Assembly: GCA_017640725.1 (NCBI GenBank)
Contig: JAEPQB010000001.1
Coordinates: 1,984,001 to 2,048,000, forward strand
Length of the DNA: 64,000 bases
Direction of reading: 5' to 3'
Source: Kordiimonadaceae bacterium
GTDB lineage: Bacteria; Pseudomonadota; Alphaproteobacteria; Sphingomonadales; Kordiimonadaceae
Shown: positions 7,375-17,599 of the stretch, piece after piece
Position numbering within the stretch: position 1 is the first letter of the stretch
How the letters are laid out: each line of letters begins with the position of its first letter
The notes under the pieces: model-generated
Database searches by the model: none
Told to the model about the DNA's origin: nothing
The model's input: only the letters and a program-made list of their open reading frames with translations
Made by a program: the position numbers and the translations under genes

Positions 7375-7528
7375 TGTCGTCCGGGATTTCGCTGTCGCCC
7401 GGCAGCACATAGCTTTCATTCAGCCATTTTCCCAAATCCAGGTCAGCGCAGCGTTTGCTGCAAAAGGGGCGATAGGCTTGAACGGTGGGTTTGCCGCATT
7501 GAGGGCATTTGGCAGACGATTTACTCAT
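7358..7528 (-). CDS. yacG: DNA gyrase inhibitor YacG (zinc-binding)
   Basis: This 56-aa zinc protein carries the YacG four-cysteine centre: CPQC near the N-terminus and FCSKRC about 15 residues later, then [14 protein letters not shown], the family's conserved block. In other bacteria YacG binds GyrB and blocks gyrase. The gene is the last of the maf-rng-yacG group, and its start lies 8 bp after the RNase stop. Its 3' end overlaps the convergent TetR gene by 17 bp, which fits the view that the TetR/reductase pair was inserted between yacG and tRNA-Phe. Confidence 0.93.
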   Translation of the reverse strand: MSKSSAKCPQCGKPTVQAYRPFCSKRCADLDLGKWLNESYVLPGDSEIPDDISDEG

Positions 7529-7536
7529 AAACTTTC

Positions 7537-8931
7537 TTAACTCCCTCGCAGGAATACATCAGGCGCACTGCCCAGCATCAGCTCAACCGGGCGTTTGGTG
7601 GTTTGCTTGAGCTCATCCAGAAACTGGCCGTTGGCTTTGATCCAGCCAACGACTGGTTCTGGCCCGGATACAATCAGCGCCCCGGGGGCGGCAGTGGTGC
7701 CAAGGTGCGCGCCGCGCCTGAGCAGATCAATCGCCACCGCACTTGCACGCTGGCGCACCAGCGGCGGTGCCTGCATGCGGCCGCGCAAGGATACGCCGGA
7801 GCGTTTGCGGGCAAACTCCACGAGCCCAAAGGTGGATAGCCCAGTGTGCGACAGGGGTACCCGGTCTTCGCGCACAGTGCGTTCAATCAGCGTCATCAGC
7901 TCGCGCGCCGCACCTCTGGCTGACATGTCGATAAAGTCCACCACCACAAGGCCGCCAATATCCTGGAAACGCAGGTGATAGAGCGTCGCGAGCGCTGCCT
8001 CCAAATTAACTTGCACTTTGGCGTCCGACGCGCTGCGGCCCTTCAGGGCACCGCCCATATTCACATCCACCACCGTCATCGCGGGGGTTTCTGTGATGCT
8101 GATCCAGCCGCCAGACGGCAGCTCAATACGGTCAGCGAGCGCTTCTTCAATCGCTTCATTCACGCCGAAGTGCTCAAACGCAGGCTCACTACCTTTGTAG
8201 GGCGCCAGCCGGGGTGTGAGGTCTGGCCATGTGTCGGACGCGATTTGTTTCGCCTCTGCGAAGGCGCTGCCGCCCTCGACCAGAATGTCGGTGCTATCGT
8301 CTGGGGCAGCCAGCAGGGCTTTTTCAAGCGGGCTGTAGGCAAACAGCAAACCCGGCATTTCAGGCACGGTATTAAGCGCGCCCGTCAGTCGTTCCGCTTC
8401 TGCAATGATTGCTTCCGGCGCGATATCAACCGCGCTGCTGCGCACAATGATGGCAGTGTTTTCTGCATAGGCGGTTAGCTGATCCTGGAGCGCTTTGATG
8501 GTGCGCGGTGGCAGGTCTTTTGAGAAATTCAAGCGGCTGGCGCCGGCTTCCACCACCAGGTAGCGGCCCTTAAGGCGCGGGCGCGGGGAGATGGAAACGG
8601 CCTTGGCTTCAGCGGCGTTTGGTTCGGAGACCACTTGCACCAAAAGCCGCTCGCCTTCCGTGACACAGTCCTGAATGCCTGCCACTTGCCCTTTCACCCG
8701 AAGCTTGGCGCGCCTGAGTGACAGGCTGCCGGTAACGCCGCCACCAAGGTCGGCAAACGCCATGTCATTCGCGGTATCCACATGGGTAATGCGCGCAGCA
8801 TAAAGGCCATCAAGCGGGCTCAAGGCTGTGTCGTCATGGAAGCGCAGGTCGGTTGGGATACCGTCTGCGCCAATATCAGCACTGCGGGCGCCGCCGATGC
8901 CGGGTTCGATAATCGTCAGGCGGTCGCTCAT
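7537..8931 (-). CDS. Ribonuclease E/G family protein
   Basis: This is a 464-aa endoribonuclease of the RNase E/G family. It is the short RNase G-like form: an S1-like region near residues 40-120 ([19 protein letters not shown]...), then the catalytic core with [12 protein letters not shown] and the metal-binding [12 protein letters not shown], ending with an [12 protein letters not shown] block. There is no long C-terminal scaffold, so it cannot assemble a degradosome by itself. Position between maf and yacG is conserved in alphaproteobacteria. It overlaps the maf stop by 4 bp, so it is co-translated with maf. The role is rRNA maturation and mRNA turnover, by family. Confidence 0.9.
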   Translation of the reverse strand: MSDRLTIIEPGIGGARSADIGADGIPTDLRFHDDTALSPLDGLYAARITHVDTANDMAFADLGGGVTGSLSLRRAKLRVKGQVAGIQDCVTEGERLLVQVVSEPNAAEAKAVSISPRPRLKGRYLVVEAGASRLNFSKDLPPRTIKALQDQLTAYAENTAIIVRSSAVDIAPEAIIAEAERLTGALNTVPEMPGLLFAYSPLEKALLAAPDDSTDILVEGGSAFAEAKQIASDTWPDLTPRLAPYKGSEPAFEHFGVNEAIEEALADRIELPSGGWISITETPAMTVVDVNMGGALKGRSASDAKVQVNLEAALATLYHLRFQDIGGLVVVDFIDMSARGAARELMTLIERTVREDRVPLSHTGLSTFGLVEFARKRSGVSLRGRMQAPPLVRQRASAVAIDLLRRGAHLGTTAAPGALIVSGPEPVVGWIKANGQFLDELKQTTKRPVELMLGSAPDVFLRGS

Positions 8932-9539
8932 GCCTTTTGCCTCTTGAGGTGCGTGTTCAGCCAGCCGCCCACTTCAAAGAGCGGCAGGCCAACAACGGCT
9001 GAATAAGAGCCCGAGATTTGGCGCACAAACGTGGCGCCCAGCCCCTGAATGGCATAGCCACCCGCTTTGCCGTTCCATTCACCCGACGCGATATAGCTGT
9101 TGATATCTTCAGCAGAAAGCCGCTTGAAAGCCACAGTCGTTGTTACGGATTTCGTAAATTTCTTGCCCTCTGCAGTGACAAGCGAAATGCCGGAAATCAC
9201 CCGGTGCCGTCGACCCGAAAGGAGCAAAAGGCATTTGCGTGCCGTTTGCTCATCCTCGGCTTTTGGCAGAATGCGCCGGCCGCACGCGACCACAGTATCG
9301 GCCGCTAAAATGACCGAGCCAGTGTGAGCTGGTGCAATCGCAGCCGCCTTTTCCCGCGCCATGCGTTCAGCATAGGGTTTGGGAAGTTCAAGGGGCTGCG
9401 GTGTTTCATCAATGTCCGCCGGGGCAACCAGATCAGGCGTTATGCCGATCTGCGCCAAAAGCTCAAGCCTCCGCAAAGAGGCGGAGGCGAGCACAAGCCT
9501 GCCTGAGTTTTCAGGCACGGCATCAGCTGGGTTGGTCAT
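8928..9539 (-). CDS. maf: Maf-like nucleotide pyrophosphatase
   Basis: This is a 203-aa Maf/HAM1-fold nucleoside triphosphate pyrophosphatase that hydrolyses non-canonical or m5U/dTTP-type nucleotides, according to the family. Visible blocks are LVLASASLRRLELL at the N-terminus, the KPYAERMAREKA segment, VILAADTVV with the metal-binding Asp, and the closing GGYAIQGLGA with the VVGLPLFEV end. The gene lies 14 bp after infA and overlaps the RNase gene by 4 bp, consistent with one operon. Confidence 0.93.
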   Translation of the reverse strand: MTNPADAVPENSGRLVLASASLRRLELLAQIGITPDLVAPADIDETPQPLELPKPYAERMAREKAAAIAPAHTGSVILAADTVVACGRRILPKAEDEQTARKCLLLLSGRRHRVISGISLVTAEGKKFTKSVTTTVAFKRLSAEDINSYIASGEWNGKAGGYAIQGLGATFVRQISGSYSAVVGLPLFEVGGWLNTHLKRQKA

Positions 9540-9553
9540 CTCTGACCGGGCCC

Positions 9554-9772
9554 TTATTTAAAGCGATAGGTGATGCGACCTTTGGTCAGGTCGTAAGGGG
9601 TCAGTTCAACAAGCACATCGTCGCCAGCCAGAACCCGGATGCGGTTTTTGCGCATTTTGCCGGCAGTGTGGCCCAAAATTTCGTGGTCGTTTTCCAATTT
9701 CACTCGAAACATGGCGTTTGGCAGCAGTTCGGTAACTGTACCGCGCATTTCGAGAACTTCTTCTTTAGCCAT
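9554..9772 (-). CDS. infA: Translation initiation factor IF-1
   Basis: This is the 72-aa S1/OB-fold protein IF-1, which binds the 30S A site during initiation. It begins [13 protein letters not shown] and ends [16 protein letters not shown], the usual alphaproteobacterial form and length. The ATG at 9772 is preceded by GGAG on the minus strand. An in-frame extension to 9946 is possible but would be far longer than the family. It heads the infA-maf-RNase-yacG group. Confidence 0.97.
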   Translation of the reverse strand: MAKEEVLEMRGTVTELLPNAMFRVKLENDHEILGHTAGKMRKNRIRVLAGDDVLVELTPYDLTKGRITYRFK

Positions 9773-9822
9773 TTTGTCTCCTTGGTATGGCCCGCAATTT
9801 GGGCACATACATGACGAGGTTG

Positions 9823-9859
9823 ACCCCAAAAAGCAACCGTTTTGCCCCTTTTTTGGGGT
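9823..9859 (-). promoter_or_regulatory. Leader hairpins upstream of infA
   Basis: Two mutually exclusive stems can form here. A 10-bp stem joins ACCCCAAAAA (9823-9832) with TTTTTGGGGT (9850-9859). A 4-bp C/G stem has the T-run as its loop. The segment lies 51 bp upstream of infA. No function can be read. It may be an attenuator or a terminator of upstream transcription. Confidence 0.35.
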
Positions 9860-9923
9860 TTTTTCGTCCATTTTTCGCATGAAAAAGCAGATTTTTTGCC
9901 ACAGGGCCGTGGCGGGCAGCTGC

Positions 9924-10373
9924 CTAAAACGGGAATCGGTCCGCAATCATGGTCTCGAGCCGGTCGCGAACCAGCCGGTAGCTGTCGATCACCTGATTGC
10001 GGTTGCCTTCAGCGTCCGAGGGGTCTGGTGTCGGCCAATATTCTAGCACAAAACCACCTTTGTCTCTGAGCTTCGAGATATGATCCCGGCTTTCCTGGGT
10101 GAGCGCAATCACAAGGTCAAAAACGCTGAGATCAACTGAGCCCAGCGCTTTTGGCTCATGGTCTGAAATGTCGATGTCTTCTTCCGCCATGGCCCCAACC
10201 GAGAAGGGGTCCAGGCTGCCAGCAATCAGGCCAACCGATTCGATAAATATCCGGCGCTTGCAATGGCGGTTCGCCAGCGCTTCCGCCATTGGGCTTCGGA
10301 CAGCATTCTGGTTGCAAACGAACAGCACGCTCTGCGTTTTCCTAGTGTTGTCAGGGGTTTGTGTGCTGCTCAT
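9924..10373 (-). CDS. Low-molecular-weight protein-tyrosine-phosphatase / ArsC-like
   Basis: This 149-aa protein has the LMW-PTP fold. The P-loop C(X)5R is visible as CNQNAVR (Cys20, Arg26), and the acid loop WPTPDPSD lies near residue 120. Family members are tyrosine phosphatases or thioredoxin-linked arsenate reductases. The genomic position beside UPF0262 and infA argues for a conserved housekeeping role rather than arsenic resistance. The ATG at 10373 overlaps the UPF0262 stop (ATGA), implying coupling. An upstream ATG at 10409 is less likely. Confidence 0.88.
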   Translation of the reverse strand: MSSTQTPDNTRKTQSVLFVCNQNAVRSPMAEALANRHCKRRIFIESVGLIAGSLDPFSVGAMAEEDIDISDHEPKALGSVDLSVFDLVIALTQESRDHISKLRDKGGFVLEYWPTPDPSDAEGNRNQVIDSYRLVRDRLETMIADRFPF

Positions 10374-10867
10374 CGTGGGCCCCGCCCTTCCTTGAGGTGC
10401 AACACGCACACCAGAGTGAACAGGCGACGCGCTGTTTGCATATCAACCTCAACCTTGCCGTCCAGGCGTTCCATCAAAAGGCTGCTGCCTTCATTGTGCA
10501 AGCCGCGGCGGCCCATATCGATGGCTTCAATCTGGGACGGAGACGCGCTCTTGATCGCTTCATAATAGCTGTCACAAATGGCGAAATATTCTCGGATGAT
10601 TCGCCGAAACGGTGTCATCGCCAGGCGAAAGCTCATCAGAAGCTGCTCATCCTCGGCTTTCACATCAAACTGCAAGCGCCCTTCGATGGTACCCAGGTGC
10701 AGTTTATAGGGGCCGTCATAGCCGTCATCGGCAGATTTCAGCAGGGAAAAGCTGTTTTCTTCGAGAAGATCGAAAATCGCTATACGCCGCTCATGCTCCA
10801 CATCGGCGCTCCAGCGAACGATGGTGGATTCATCAAGCGTCACATCAATGAGCTTGCGGCTGGTCAT
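10370..10867 (-). CDS. UPF0262 family protein
   Basis: This 165-aa protein belongs to UPF0262, a family known mainly from alphaproteobacteria and of unknown function. The sequence begins with a KLIDVTLDE strand, includes [16 protein letters not shown] in the middle, and ends with a helical segment around [15 protein letters not shown]. It is cytosolic, without a signal or membrane segment. It lies between hisD (17 bp upstream) and the phosphatase (4-bp overlap), the order seen widely in the class. Confidence 0.92.
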   Translation of the reverse strand: MTSRKLIDVTLDESTIVRWSADVEHERRIAIFDLLEENSFSLLKSADDGYDGPYKLHLGTIEGRLQFDVKAEDEQLLMSFRLAMTPFRRIIREYFAICDSYYEAIKSASPSQIEAIDMGRRGLHNEGSSLLMERLDGKVEVDMQTARRLFTLVCVLHLKEGRGPR

Positions 10868-10884
10868 AAGCGCTCTTGCTTCGT

Positions 10885-12177
10885 TTAGTCGTTGAGGCGG
10901 ATGGTAACAGAAAGTGCGTGCGCGCCAAGCCCTTCTTCGTCGGCAAGTATTGCGGCCGCCGGGCCAATCGCTTTCAAACTTTCTTCACTGCACTCGACAA
11001 AGGTGGTGCGCTTCATGAAATCATAGACGCTCAAACCACTTGAAAAGCGGGCCGTGCGGGCGGTTGGCAGCACATGGTTCGGACCGGCAACATAATCGCC
11101 GATGGCTTCCGGCGTGTGCCGGCCCAGGAAAATTGCGCCCGCATTTCTGATCTTTTTCCGCAAGTCTTCCGGGTTATCAGCCGCCAGTTCAAGGTGCTCC
11201 GCCGCCAATTGGTCCGCAAGCGGGACAGCATCTTCCAGCGTTTCCACGGTAATAATCGCACCATAGTCGCGCCAGCTCGCCAGCGCGATGGCGCGGCGTT
11301 CCAGGCTCGCCAGATGGTCTTCAACCGCGTCTTCAACCATGCGGGCATAAACCGGGTCGTCGGTGATCAGGATCGACTGTGCCACCTCGTCATGTTCGGC
11401 TTGTGAGAGAAGATCAGCCGCAATCCACCGTGGGTCGGTTTTATTGTCAGCAATCACCAGAATTTCGCTTGGACCGGCTATGCTGTCGATGCCGACCTTG
11501 CCAAACACTTGTCGTTTTGCTTCCGCCACAAAGGCGTTGCCGGGGCCAACGATCTTGTCCACCGGGCGAATGGTTTCTGTGCCGTACGCCAGTGCCGCCA
11601 CAGCCTGCGCGCCGCCAATACGATATATCTCTGTAACACCCGCGAGCTTTGCTGCCGCGAGCACAAGCGGGTTCAATTCCCCGTCCGGGGTTGGCACCAC
11701 CATCACAATGCGCTCAACACCCGCAACATTCGCGGGCATCGCATTCATCAACACGCTCGAAGGGTAGCTCGCAAGCCCACCCGGCACATAAAGGCCAACA
11801 GCTTCAACGGACTTCCAGGCCTGCCCAAGCCGCACGCCTTCGTCATCCGTGTAATCAAGGTCAACGGGCAACTGTTTTGCGTGAAAGGCACGAATACGGT
11901 CGGCGGCTGTTTGCAGCGCCGCTTTCACATCGTCTGAAATAGAATGCCACGCCGCGTCAATGTCTTCCGCGCTGATCGCCAGGCCTTTGGCGGCCACATC
12001 AAAACGGTCAAATTTTTGCGTGAGGTCTATAAGGGCCGCATCACCGCGGGACTGCACATCGGCAATGATGCCCGCCACTGTGTCGCGCACGTCTGCGGAC
12101 GTCTCGCGCTTCTGCCCTAAAAGGGCCTCGAACTTTTCCGCGAAATCGGCGGACCGGCTATCAAGCTTTTGAACCAT
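10885..12177 (-). CDS. hisD: Histidinol dehydrogenase
   Basis: This 430-aa zinc enzyme performs the last two oxidation steps of histidine synthesis, histidinol to histidine, with NAD. The [16 protein letters not shown] block, the signature from [17 protein letters not shown] to [13 protein letters not shown], the LLSQAEHDE metal/base motif and NHVLPT are all present. The ATG at 12177 (MVQKLDSRS) was chosen over the one at 12204 to keep overlap with hisG to 17 bp. hisG-hisD-UPF0262 forms an operon. The other his genes are not in this window. Confidence 0.95.
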   Translation of the reverse strand: MVQKLDSRSADFAEKFEALLGQKRETSADVRDTVAGIIADVQSRGDAALIDLTQKFDRFDVAAKGLAISAEDIDAAWHSISDDVKAALQTAADRIRAFHAKQLPVDLDYTDDEGVRLGQAWKSVEAVGLYVPGGLASYPSSVLMNAMPANVAGVERIVMVVPTPDGELNPLVLAAAKLAGVTEIYRIGGAQAVAALAYGTETIRPVDKIVGPGNAFVAEAKRQVFGKVGIDSIAGPSEILVIADNKTDPRWIAADLLSQAEHDEVAQSILITDDPVYARMVEDAVEDHLASLERRAIALASWRDYGAIITVETLEDAVPLADQLAAEHLELAADNPEDLRKKIRNAGAIFLGRHTPEAIGDYVAGPNHVLPTARTARFSSGLSVYDFMKRTTFVECSEESLKAIGPAAAILADEEGLGAHALSVTIRLND

Positions 12178-12829
12178 TGCCCAAAGCCTCTCTAAAGCGG
12201 TCAATCCAGTAGCTGATTTCTTTCGGCCGCGTTTTGAACGCGGGCCGGTTCACCACAAGGCGCGAGGTGATGTCGGTCAGGACTTCAACTTCCTTTAGCT
12301 TGTTGGCCTTAAGCGTACTGCCAGTCGACACCAAATCCACGATGCGCTTGGACAGCCCCAAGCTTGGTGCAAGCTCCATGGCGCCGTTCAGCTTGATGCA
12401 TTCAGCTTGAACGCCGCGGCTCGCATAATAAGCCCGCGTCAGGTTCGGGTATTTGGTCGCCACCCGAATGTGTGACCATTCCTTCGGGTCGGTGTTTGGT
12501 TCCCCCTCTGGCATCGCCAGCGACAGGCGGCAGTGACCGATGTCCAGATCAAGCGGGGAATACAGATCGTCGTAGCCAAATTCCTGCAAGACATCATTGC
12601 CTACTACGCCCAGATGCGCTGCACCAAAGGCAACAAACGTTGCGGCGTCAAACGCACGCACACGAATGATCGAAAGGCCGTCCACGTTGGTGGCAAACTC
12701 AAGCTGGCGCGATTTGGGGTCGTCAAACGCGGCCTCTGGCTCAATGCCAGCAGCACGCACCAGCGGCATCACTTCACCAAGAATACGGCCCTTGGGCAGG
12801 GCAAGTACCAGTTTATCACTGAGTTCCAT
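12161..12829 (-). CDS. hisG: ATP phosphoribosyltransferase, short form
   Basis: This 222-aa enzyme catalyses the first step of histidine synthesis, joining PRPP and [14 protein letters not shown] at the N-terminus and the PRPP-binding stretch around [16 protein letters not shown] are present. The length is that of the short form, which lacks the C-terminal regulatory domain and normally needs HisZ for activity and feedback control. No hisZ lies beside it, so it must be elsewhere if the rule holds. It is co-transcribed with hisD. Confidence 0.94.
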   Translation of the reverse strand: MELSDKLVLALPKGRILGEVMPLVRAAGIEPEAAFDDPKSRQLEFATNVDGLSIIRVRAFDAATFVAFGAAHLGVVGNDVLQEFGYDDLYSPLDLDIGHCRLSLAMPEGEPNTDPKEWSHIRVATKYPNLTRAYYASRGVQAECIKLNGAMELAPSLGLSKRIVDLVSTGSTLKANKLKEVEVLTDITSRLVVNRPAFKTRPKEISYWIDRFREALGNGSKA

Positions 12830-12851
12830 TGGATGTCCTAATGGGCTGAAA

Positions 12852-13286
12852 TTAATCTTTGTGGCGGGGGCGCTGTTTTGCTTCCCAAGGTGTTGTGAGG
12901 TCGGTCAGCGCCGCGTCCACAACTTCGCACGACAGCTTTACGGTGCCACCGCCTGCAAAGTTCAAAAGAATCGTTGTGCCAACACCGCTATCGTGCGCTT
13001 CCATGTCCAGAAGCTCCAGCACCTGTTCTTTGTCATCCAGGTTAACGCTTGTCAGCTGCACATGGTTGATGCCGGTAAAATGGATGGCGGTGCGCACGCG
13101 CTCACCCTTCGGGCGGCGGAACCAGCCTTTTTTCTCCCAGCGGTAACGATTGCCCACAAAGGCAAACAGCTGCTCGCTTTCCTGCCAGGCCATATCGCCC
13201 ACTTTCACCGTGGTGTCCTGCATCAGGCTCGACATCACGGTCAGGTCTTCAGGCGTTTGCGCAATCAGTTTCAAAGGGTCTGTCAT
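12852..13286 (-). CDS. DUF2948 family protein
   Basis: This 144-aa protein matches DUF2948, an alphaproteobacterial family of unknown function. Recognisable parts are [20 protein letters not shown] at the start, the RYRWEKK segment, and [16 protein letters not shown] near the end. It usually lies between murA and hisD, as here. The spacing to hisG is 22 bp, so it is probably in the same transcript. Confidence 0.9.
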   Translation of the reverse strand: MTDPLKLIAQTPEDLTVMSSLMQDTTVKVGDMAWQESEQLFAFVGNRYRWEKKGWFRRPKGERVRTAIHFTGINHVQLTSVNLDDKEQVLELLDMEAHDSGVGTTILLNFAGGGTVKLSCEVVDAALTDLTTPWEAKQRPRHKD

Positions 13287-13438
13287 GTAGGCTTGGCTCT
13301 TTGCTTACCGGGCGATGCCCGTTGAATTCGAAGCGCAATGTAGGCGGTGCGGGCACTGGCTTCAAGTGTCGAATGCGTGAATTCCGCACCAGTCTGCACT
13401 CAAGGGTGCGACGGAATGTGGCACCGGACGCCTTTGGC

Positions 13439-13468
13439 TTGACAGTTTGGGCGCGCCCGCGCTCTAGT
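13439..13468 (+). promoter_or_regulatory. Promoter candidate for the halogenase-like gene
   Basis: A perfect -35 box TTGACA (13439-13444) is followed after 18 bp by TCTAGT (4 of 6 to the -10 consensus). The start codon lies 31 bp further on, after an AAAAGGG ribosome-binding site. The gene therefore has its own promoter, independent of the surrounding conserved block. Confidence 0.45.
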
Positions 13469-13498
13469 GCGCACCTTAGGGCTTAAAAAGGGTGGGTT

Positions 13499-15055
13499 AT
13501 GTCTCAAGTAAAGAAAATCCTGATTGTTGGTGGCGGCACGTCTGGCTGGATGACCGCGAATTATCTGTCGAAGCATCTGGGCGACGGGCGCGAAGGCAGC
13601 GTTGAAATTACCCTGATCGAAGCCAGCGATATTCCAACCGTGGGCGTCGGCGAAGCGACGATTCCGCCAATTAAAGCGCTTGTGGGTGTACTCGGTGTCA
13701 GTGAAGCCGAGTTCATGCGTGAAACATCAGCCACCTTCAAGCTGGCAATCAAGTTCGATAACTGGCTGCACGGCGCCGACAAAATGGGCGACATTGCGCA
13801 CAGCTATTACCACACCTTTGGCCGATTCCAGCAGGTGAACGACGACCTGATGGCGCCTTATTGGGTGATGGACCGGGAAGCCAGCGGCAAGTCCTATGTT
13901 GATTACGCCATGGTTGAAGGCGGCATCTGCGATGGTGGCCGTGGCCCCAAACGCATCACCGACCCAGAGCTCGCAGGCCCAATGGAATATGCTTATCACT
14001 TTGATGCCGGGCGTCTGGCGGAGTTGATGAAAAAAATCGGTAAGGGCCGCGGCGTACGCCAGGTGATCGCAACGGTTGAGGATGTAGAGCTGGCAGAAAA
14101 CGGCGACATCGCTGTTGTGAAAACCAAAGAAGAAGGTGACTTTACCGCTGACCTGTATGTGGACTGCACTGGCTTCCATGCGCGCCTGATTGAAAAGGCC
14201 ATGGGCACAGAGTTTACAAGCATGAATGACGTGCTGTTCTGCAACAGCGCGGTGGCGTGCCAGATCCCGTATGAAAACGAAGATGACCCCATCCCGCCCT
14301 ACACCACAGCAACTGCGCATACTGAGGGCTGGACGTGGGATATTCCCTTAAATAACCGCCGCGGTGTTGGTTATGTGTATTCCAACAAATACACCGACAA
14401 AGACAGCGCAGAGGCGCTGTTGCGGTCTTACCTTGGGCCGCGCGGTGATGACCTGAACGTTTGGCACATCAATATCCGCACCGGCAAACGCCAGCAGCAA
14501 TGGAAGGGCAACTGCGTTTCGGTTGGCCTGTCGGCCGGCTTTATTGAACCCTTGGAATCGACCGGTATTTTCCTGGTGGATATGGCGCTCAGGTGGCTTG
14601 CAGAGTTCATCTCTACCACCGACAAGTTTGAGGTATCAGCGCGCGACTTCAACCGCCGCATGAACGAGACCTATGCCGACATTATCGACTTTATCAAACT
14701 GCACTATGCCATCACCAAACGCACAGACACTGAATTCTGGCGCGACAACGCCAACCCGGACACCTGGACGGATACGCTCCGCGACAAGTTAGAGGCATGG
14801 CAGCGGCGTGTGCCGGGCCTGTATGAGTTTGCAGGCTTCCCGCAGGTGTTTGGCCTCACCAACCATTTGCAGGTGCTCTACGGCATGGACTATGTGCCTG
14901 ACCTGACAGGCCAGGAAGCCAAGTTCCCGCATGTGGATGCGGCGCGTGCCATGTCGAAGAAATTTGAGGGCGGTGTGCAGGGTGGCCTGTCGATCCTGCC
15001 CAAACAGCGCACGCTGATTGATCAGATCTACACAACCGGGTTTATCAAAGCCTAG
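13499..15055 (+). CDS. Flavin-dependent tryptophan halogenase-like protein
   Basis: This 518-aa protein has the flavin-dependent tryptophan halogenase fold. It shows the FAD-binding GGGTSG (11-16), [11 protein letters not shown] (48-58), the [10 protein letters not shown] segment whose Lys81 matches the catalytic lysine position of PrnA, the halogenase signature W278-T-W-D-I-P283, and PLEST with Glu353 at the catalytic glutamate position. All key residues are thus present, so an active FADH2-dependent halogenase is plausible. The substrate is unknown, and many such proteins in aquatic bacteria are uncharacterised. No partner flavin reductase or biosynthetic cluster is nearby. It is inserted, in opposite orientation, between DUF2948 and murA, and shares its stop tetranucleotide CTAG with murA. 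Confidence 0.92.
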   Translation: MSQVKKILIVGGGTSGWMTANYLSKHLGDGREGSVEITLIEASDIPTVGVGEATIPPIKALVGVLGVSEAEFMRETSATFKLAIKFDNWLHGADKMGDIAHSYYHTFGRFQQVNDDLMAPYWVMDREASGKSYVDYAMVEGGICDGGRGPKRITDPELAGPMEYAYHFDAGRLAELMKKIGKGRGVRQVIATVEDVELAENGDIAVVKTKEEGDFTADLYVDCTGFHARLIEKAMGTEFTSMNDVLFCNSAVACQIPYENEDDPIPPYTTATAHTEGWTWDIPLNNRRGVGYVYSNKYTDKDSAEALLRSYLGPRGDDLNVWHINIRTGKRQQQWKGNCVSVGLSAGFIEPLESTGIFLVDMALRWLAEFISTTDKFEVSARDFNRRMNETYADIIDFIKLHYAITKRTDTEFWRDNANPDTWTDTLRDKLEAWQRRVPGLYEFAGFPQVFGLTNHLQVLYGMDYVPDLTGQEAKFPHVDAARAMSKKFEGGVQGGLSILPKQRTLIDQIYTTGFIKA

Positions 15056-16332
15056 CCGTTGACGCGTTCGATTTGGGCGCCAACGGTCCTGAGCTTGTCT
15101 TCAAGCCGCTCATAGCCGCGGTCGAGGTGATACAGCCGGTTGACGGTTGTTTCACCGTCGGCCACAAGCCCGGCGAGCACGAGGCTCATGCTGGCGCGCA
15201 GGTCGGTTGCCATCACTTGCGCGCCTCGCAGGGATTTCACACCGCGGATGGTCGCGCTGGCGCCGGTGACTGTAATGTCTGCCCCAAGGCGGCACAGTTC
15301 CGGCACATGCATGAAGCGGTTTTCAAAGATGGCTTCGGTGATAACGCTCGCGCCGTCTGCGATGCTCGCAAGTGCCATAAACTGCGCTTGCATGTCGGTT
15401 GGGAACGCGGGGAACGGCTGCGTAACGATATTGAAACCGCCGATATGGCCGTTTGACTTCACCCGCACGCCGCCTGCTTCTTCCGTGATGATGCCGCCCG
15501 CTTCCGCGAGCACATCCATCGGTGCACCCATGTCACCCAGCCGGGCGTTTTTAAGCAGCAGATTGCCGCGCGTCATCAGGGCCGCGATGGCGTAGGAGCC
15601 AGCCTCGATCCGGTCTGGCATCACGGCATAGGTGCAGCCGTGCAGCTTGTCGACGCCTTCCACTGTGATGGTTTCGGTGCCTGCGCCTTCGATTTTGGCG
15701 CCCATCGCGATCAGGCAGTTTGCGAGGTCTGTGATCTCTGGCTCGCGCGCCGCGTTTTCAATCACGCTGGTGCCTTTTGCAAGCGCGGCAGCCATCAGCG
15801 TGTTTTCTGTGGCGCCAACTGAGACAAGCGGAAAGCGCACAGTGCCCCCAGTCAGGCCATTGGGCGCGCTGGCGCGCACATAGCCGTCCTCGAGTTCTAT
15901 GTCGGCACCGAGCGCCTCAAGCGCCTTCAGGTGCAGGTCAATCGGCCGGTTGCCGATGGCGCAGCCACCGGGCAGGGAAACAATCGCCTCGCCCGCGCGC
16001 GCCACCAAGGGTCCCAGCACGATGATCGAGGCGCGCATTTTTCTGACAATGTCATAGGGCGCGACGGTATCCGCGATGTTGGACGCGTCAAACGTCATCG
16101 AGCGACCCGTGAGCGCGCCGCCGTTGCCGCCTGCGATGGTGACAGTGGCCCCCAAATGATTAAGCAAGTCAGTCAGCGTGCTGATGTCGGCAAGGCGCGG
16201 CAGGTTCGTGAGCGTGACTGGCTCTTCCGTCAACAGCGGCGCACACATAAGGGGCAGGGCCGCGTTTTTCGCGCCGCTGATGTCAATATCGCCCTCGAGC
16301 CGGTTGCCGCCTGTGATGACCAGTTTTTCCAT
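15052..16332 (-). CDS. murA: UDP-N-acetylglucosamine 1-carboxyvinyltransferase MurA
   Basis: This 426-aa cytosolic enzyme transfers enolpyruvate from PEP to UDP-GlcNAc, the first committed step of peptidoglycan synthesis. The Lys22-Asn23 substrate pair (SGAKNAALP) and the PEP-binding Cys124 in [11 protein letters not shown] are visible. A Cys at this site normally means fosfomycin sensitivity. Length is standard. It runs towards the convergent halogenase gene and overlaps its stop by 4 bp. Confidence 0.96.
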   Translation of the reverse strand: MEKLVITGGNRLEGDIDISGAKNAALPLMCAPLLTEEPVTLTNLPRLADISTLTDLLNHLGATVTIAGGNGGALTGRSMTFDASNIADTVAPYDIVRKMRASIIVLGPLVARAGEAIVSLPGGCAIGNRPIDLHLKALEALGADIELEDGYVRASAPNGLTGGTVRFPLVSVGATENTLMAAALAKGTSVIENAAREPEITDLANCLIAMGAKIEGAGTETITVEGVDKLHGCTYAVMPDRIEAGSYAIAALMTRGNLLLKNARLGDMGAPMDVLAEAGGIITEEAGGVRVKSNGHIGGFNIVTQPFPAFPTDMQAQFMALASIADGASVITEAIFENRFMHVPELCRLGADITVTGASATIRGVKSLRGAQVMATDLRASMSLVLAGLVADGETTVNRLYHLDRGYERLEDKLRTVGAQIERVNG

Positions 16333-16410
16333 GTGCTGCGCGTCTTTCTACTTGGCTGAACTCGATACTGTCTTGCCGGTCAAAAGCGGCAGCAAAACGG
16401 CAGGAACGGT

Positions 16411-16965
16411 TTAAAGTTTGGGCAGGGTTACGCCGGTTTGGCCCTGGTATTTGCCGGACCGGTCGCTGTAGGCGGTTTCGCACTGCTCATTGCCTTGCAG
16501 GAACAGGAACTGGCATGCGCCCTCATTAGCGTAAATGCGGGCTGGCAGCGGCGTGGTGTTCGAAAACTCCAGCGTCACATGGCCTTCCCAGCCGGGCTCC
16601 AGCGGTGTCACATTCACAATGATGCCGCAGCGCGCGTAAGTGGATTTGCCAAGGCAAATTACCAGCACGTCTTTGGGCACCCGGAAATATTCAACCGTGC
16701 GCGCCAGCGCAAAGCTGTTGGGTGGGATGACGCATTCGTCGGCGTCCCGGTCAACAAAGCTTTTTGGTGAGAAATTTTTGGGGTCAACAACCGCCGAATC
16801 TACATTGGTGAAGATTTTAAACTCGGGCGCCACACGCGCGTCATAACCATAAGACGACAATCCGTAGGAGATATTGTCTTCGCGCACCTGACCGTCCACG
16901 AACGGTTCGATCATGCCGTGCTCCTGCGACATTGTGCGGATCCATTTATCGGACATAATGGCCAT
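16411..16965 (-). CDS. dcd: dCTP deaminase
   Basis: This 184-aa trimeric enzyme deaminates dCTP to dUTP for thymidylate supply. Diagnostic parts are [48 protein letters not shown] (interrupted by no gaps) and the final TGVTLPKL. I kept the ATG at 16965 because a GGGGA element lies about 10 bp upstream. The next ATG at 16956 would be too far from it. The gene stands upstream of murA in the same direction with a 78-bp gap. Confidence 0.95.
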   Translation of the reverse strand: MAIMSDKWIRTMSQEHGMIEPFVDGQVREDNISYGLSSYGYDARVAPEFKIFTNVDSAVVDPKNFSPKSFVDRDADECVIPPNSFALARTVEYFRVPKDVLVICLGKSTYARCGIIVNVTPLEPGWEGHVTLEFSNTTPLPARIYANEGACQFLFLQGNEQCETAYSDRSGKYQGQTGVTLPKL

Positions 16966-17104
16966 GGTGGTGTGTTCCCCTGTTGTGTACCGCTGCCCCG
17001 AATTGCTTTAACTGGAGGCCCCAATTCAAGCGATTAGTACGCCAATCCCTATGGCCGGGCAAGCCTCTTTATACAAGATGTAGGGGGTTTGCCAGACGCG
17101 ATTT

Positions 17105-17251
17105 CTAGCCATCCGATTTGCGGTCTTTGGCTTGCGCTTTGCGGCGACGCAAGTTGGCGCGCAGCGCCTCGGCCAGGCGGGCTTGTTTCTCGTCTGATTT
17201 AGCCTTTGGGTTGCTTTGAGGCTTATCTGATTTTTGAGGTGTATCGTTCAT
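17105..17251 (-). CDS. Small basic protein (48 aa), conserved alphaproteobacterial type
   Basis: This short gene encodes a polar N-terminal tail followed by an Arg/Lys-rich amphipathic helix with RLAEALRANLRRRKAQAK. Similar 45-60-aa proteins with this helix occur across alphaproteobacteria, but I know of no function for them. The ATG at 17251 and stop at 17105 fit, and codon use is normal. The helix charge suggests nucleic-acid or ribosome binding, which is inference only. Confidence 0.7.
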   Translation of the reverse strand: MNDTPQKSDKPQSNPKAKSDEKQARLAEALRANLRRRKAQAKDRKSDG

Positions 17252-17417
17252 GGCGCTACCCTAAGAGACTTGGCAGCTTTTTCAAGCAGCAAGCGATGGG
17301 CCGGGGAAATTAATGCCAGGATCATGCTGTCAGGCGGGCGTTTTTGGCTTGCATCGGGGTGCCCCGTGTGGCAATACGCCCGGCGAACGGCGCAACTGCA
17401 CCCGTTCCCTGTCTTTG

Positions 17418-17492
17418 GCCGCCGTAGCTCAGTGGTAGAGCGCACCCTTGGTAAGGGTGAGGCCGGGAGTTCAATTCTCCCCGGCGGCACCA
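17418..17492 (+). tRNA. tRNA-Thr (anticodon GGT)
   Basis: The acceptor stem pairs GCCGCCG with CGGCGGC, followed by A-CCA. The D-arm region TAGCTCAGTGGTAGAGC is normal. The anticodon arm CACCC-TTGGTAA-GGGTG gives anticodon GGT (Thr), and the T-arm contains GTTCAATTC. CCA is encoded. Confidence 0.95.
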
Positions 17493-17599
17493 TTTCTTTT
17501 CCTAATTGAGCTTGTGTATGCGCGCCTGTTCTCGCGCCGCATTGTGCACTTGATATAGTATTAGGTCATCGCCTGCTTGAAAATCGGACCGTTTTCTGT

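Noticed and set aside
9924-10373. Arsenic resistance gene arsC
   Set aside because: The protein has the LMW-PTP P-loop but sits in a conserved housekeeping block with no ars regulator or pump.
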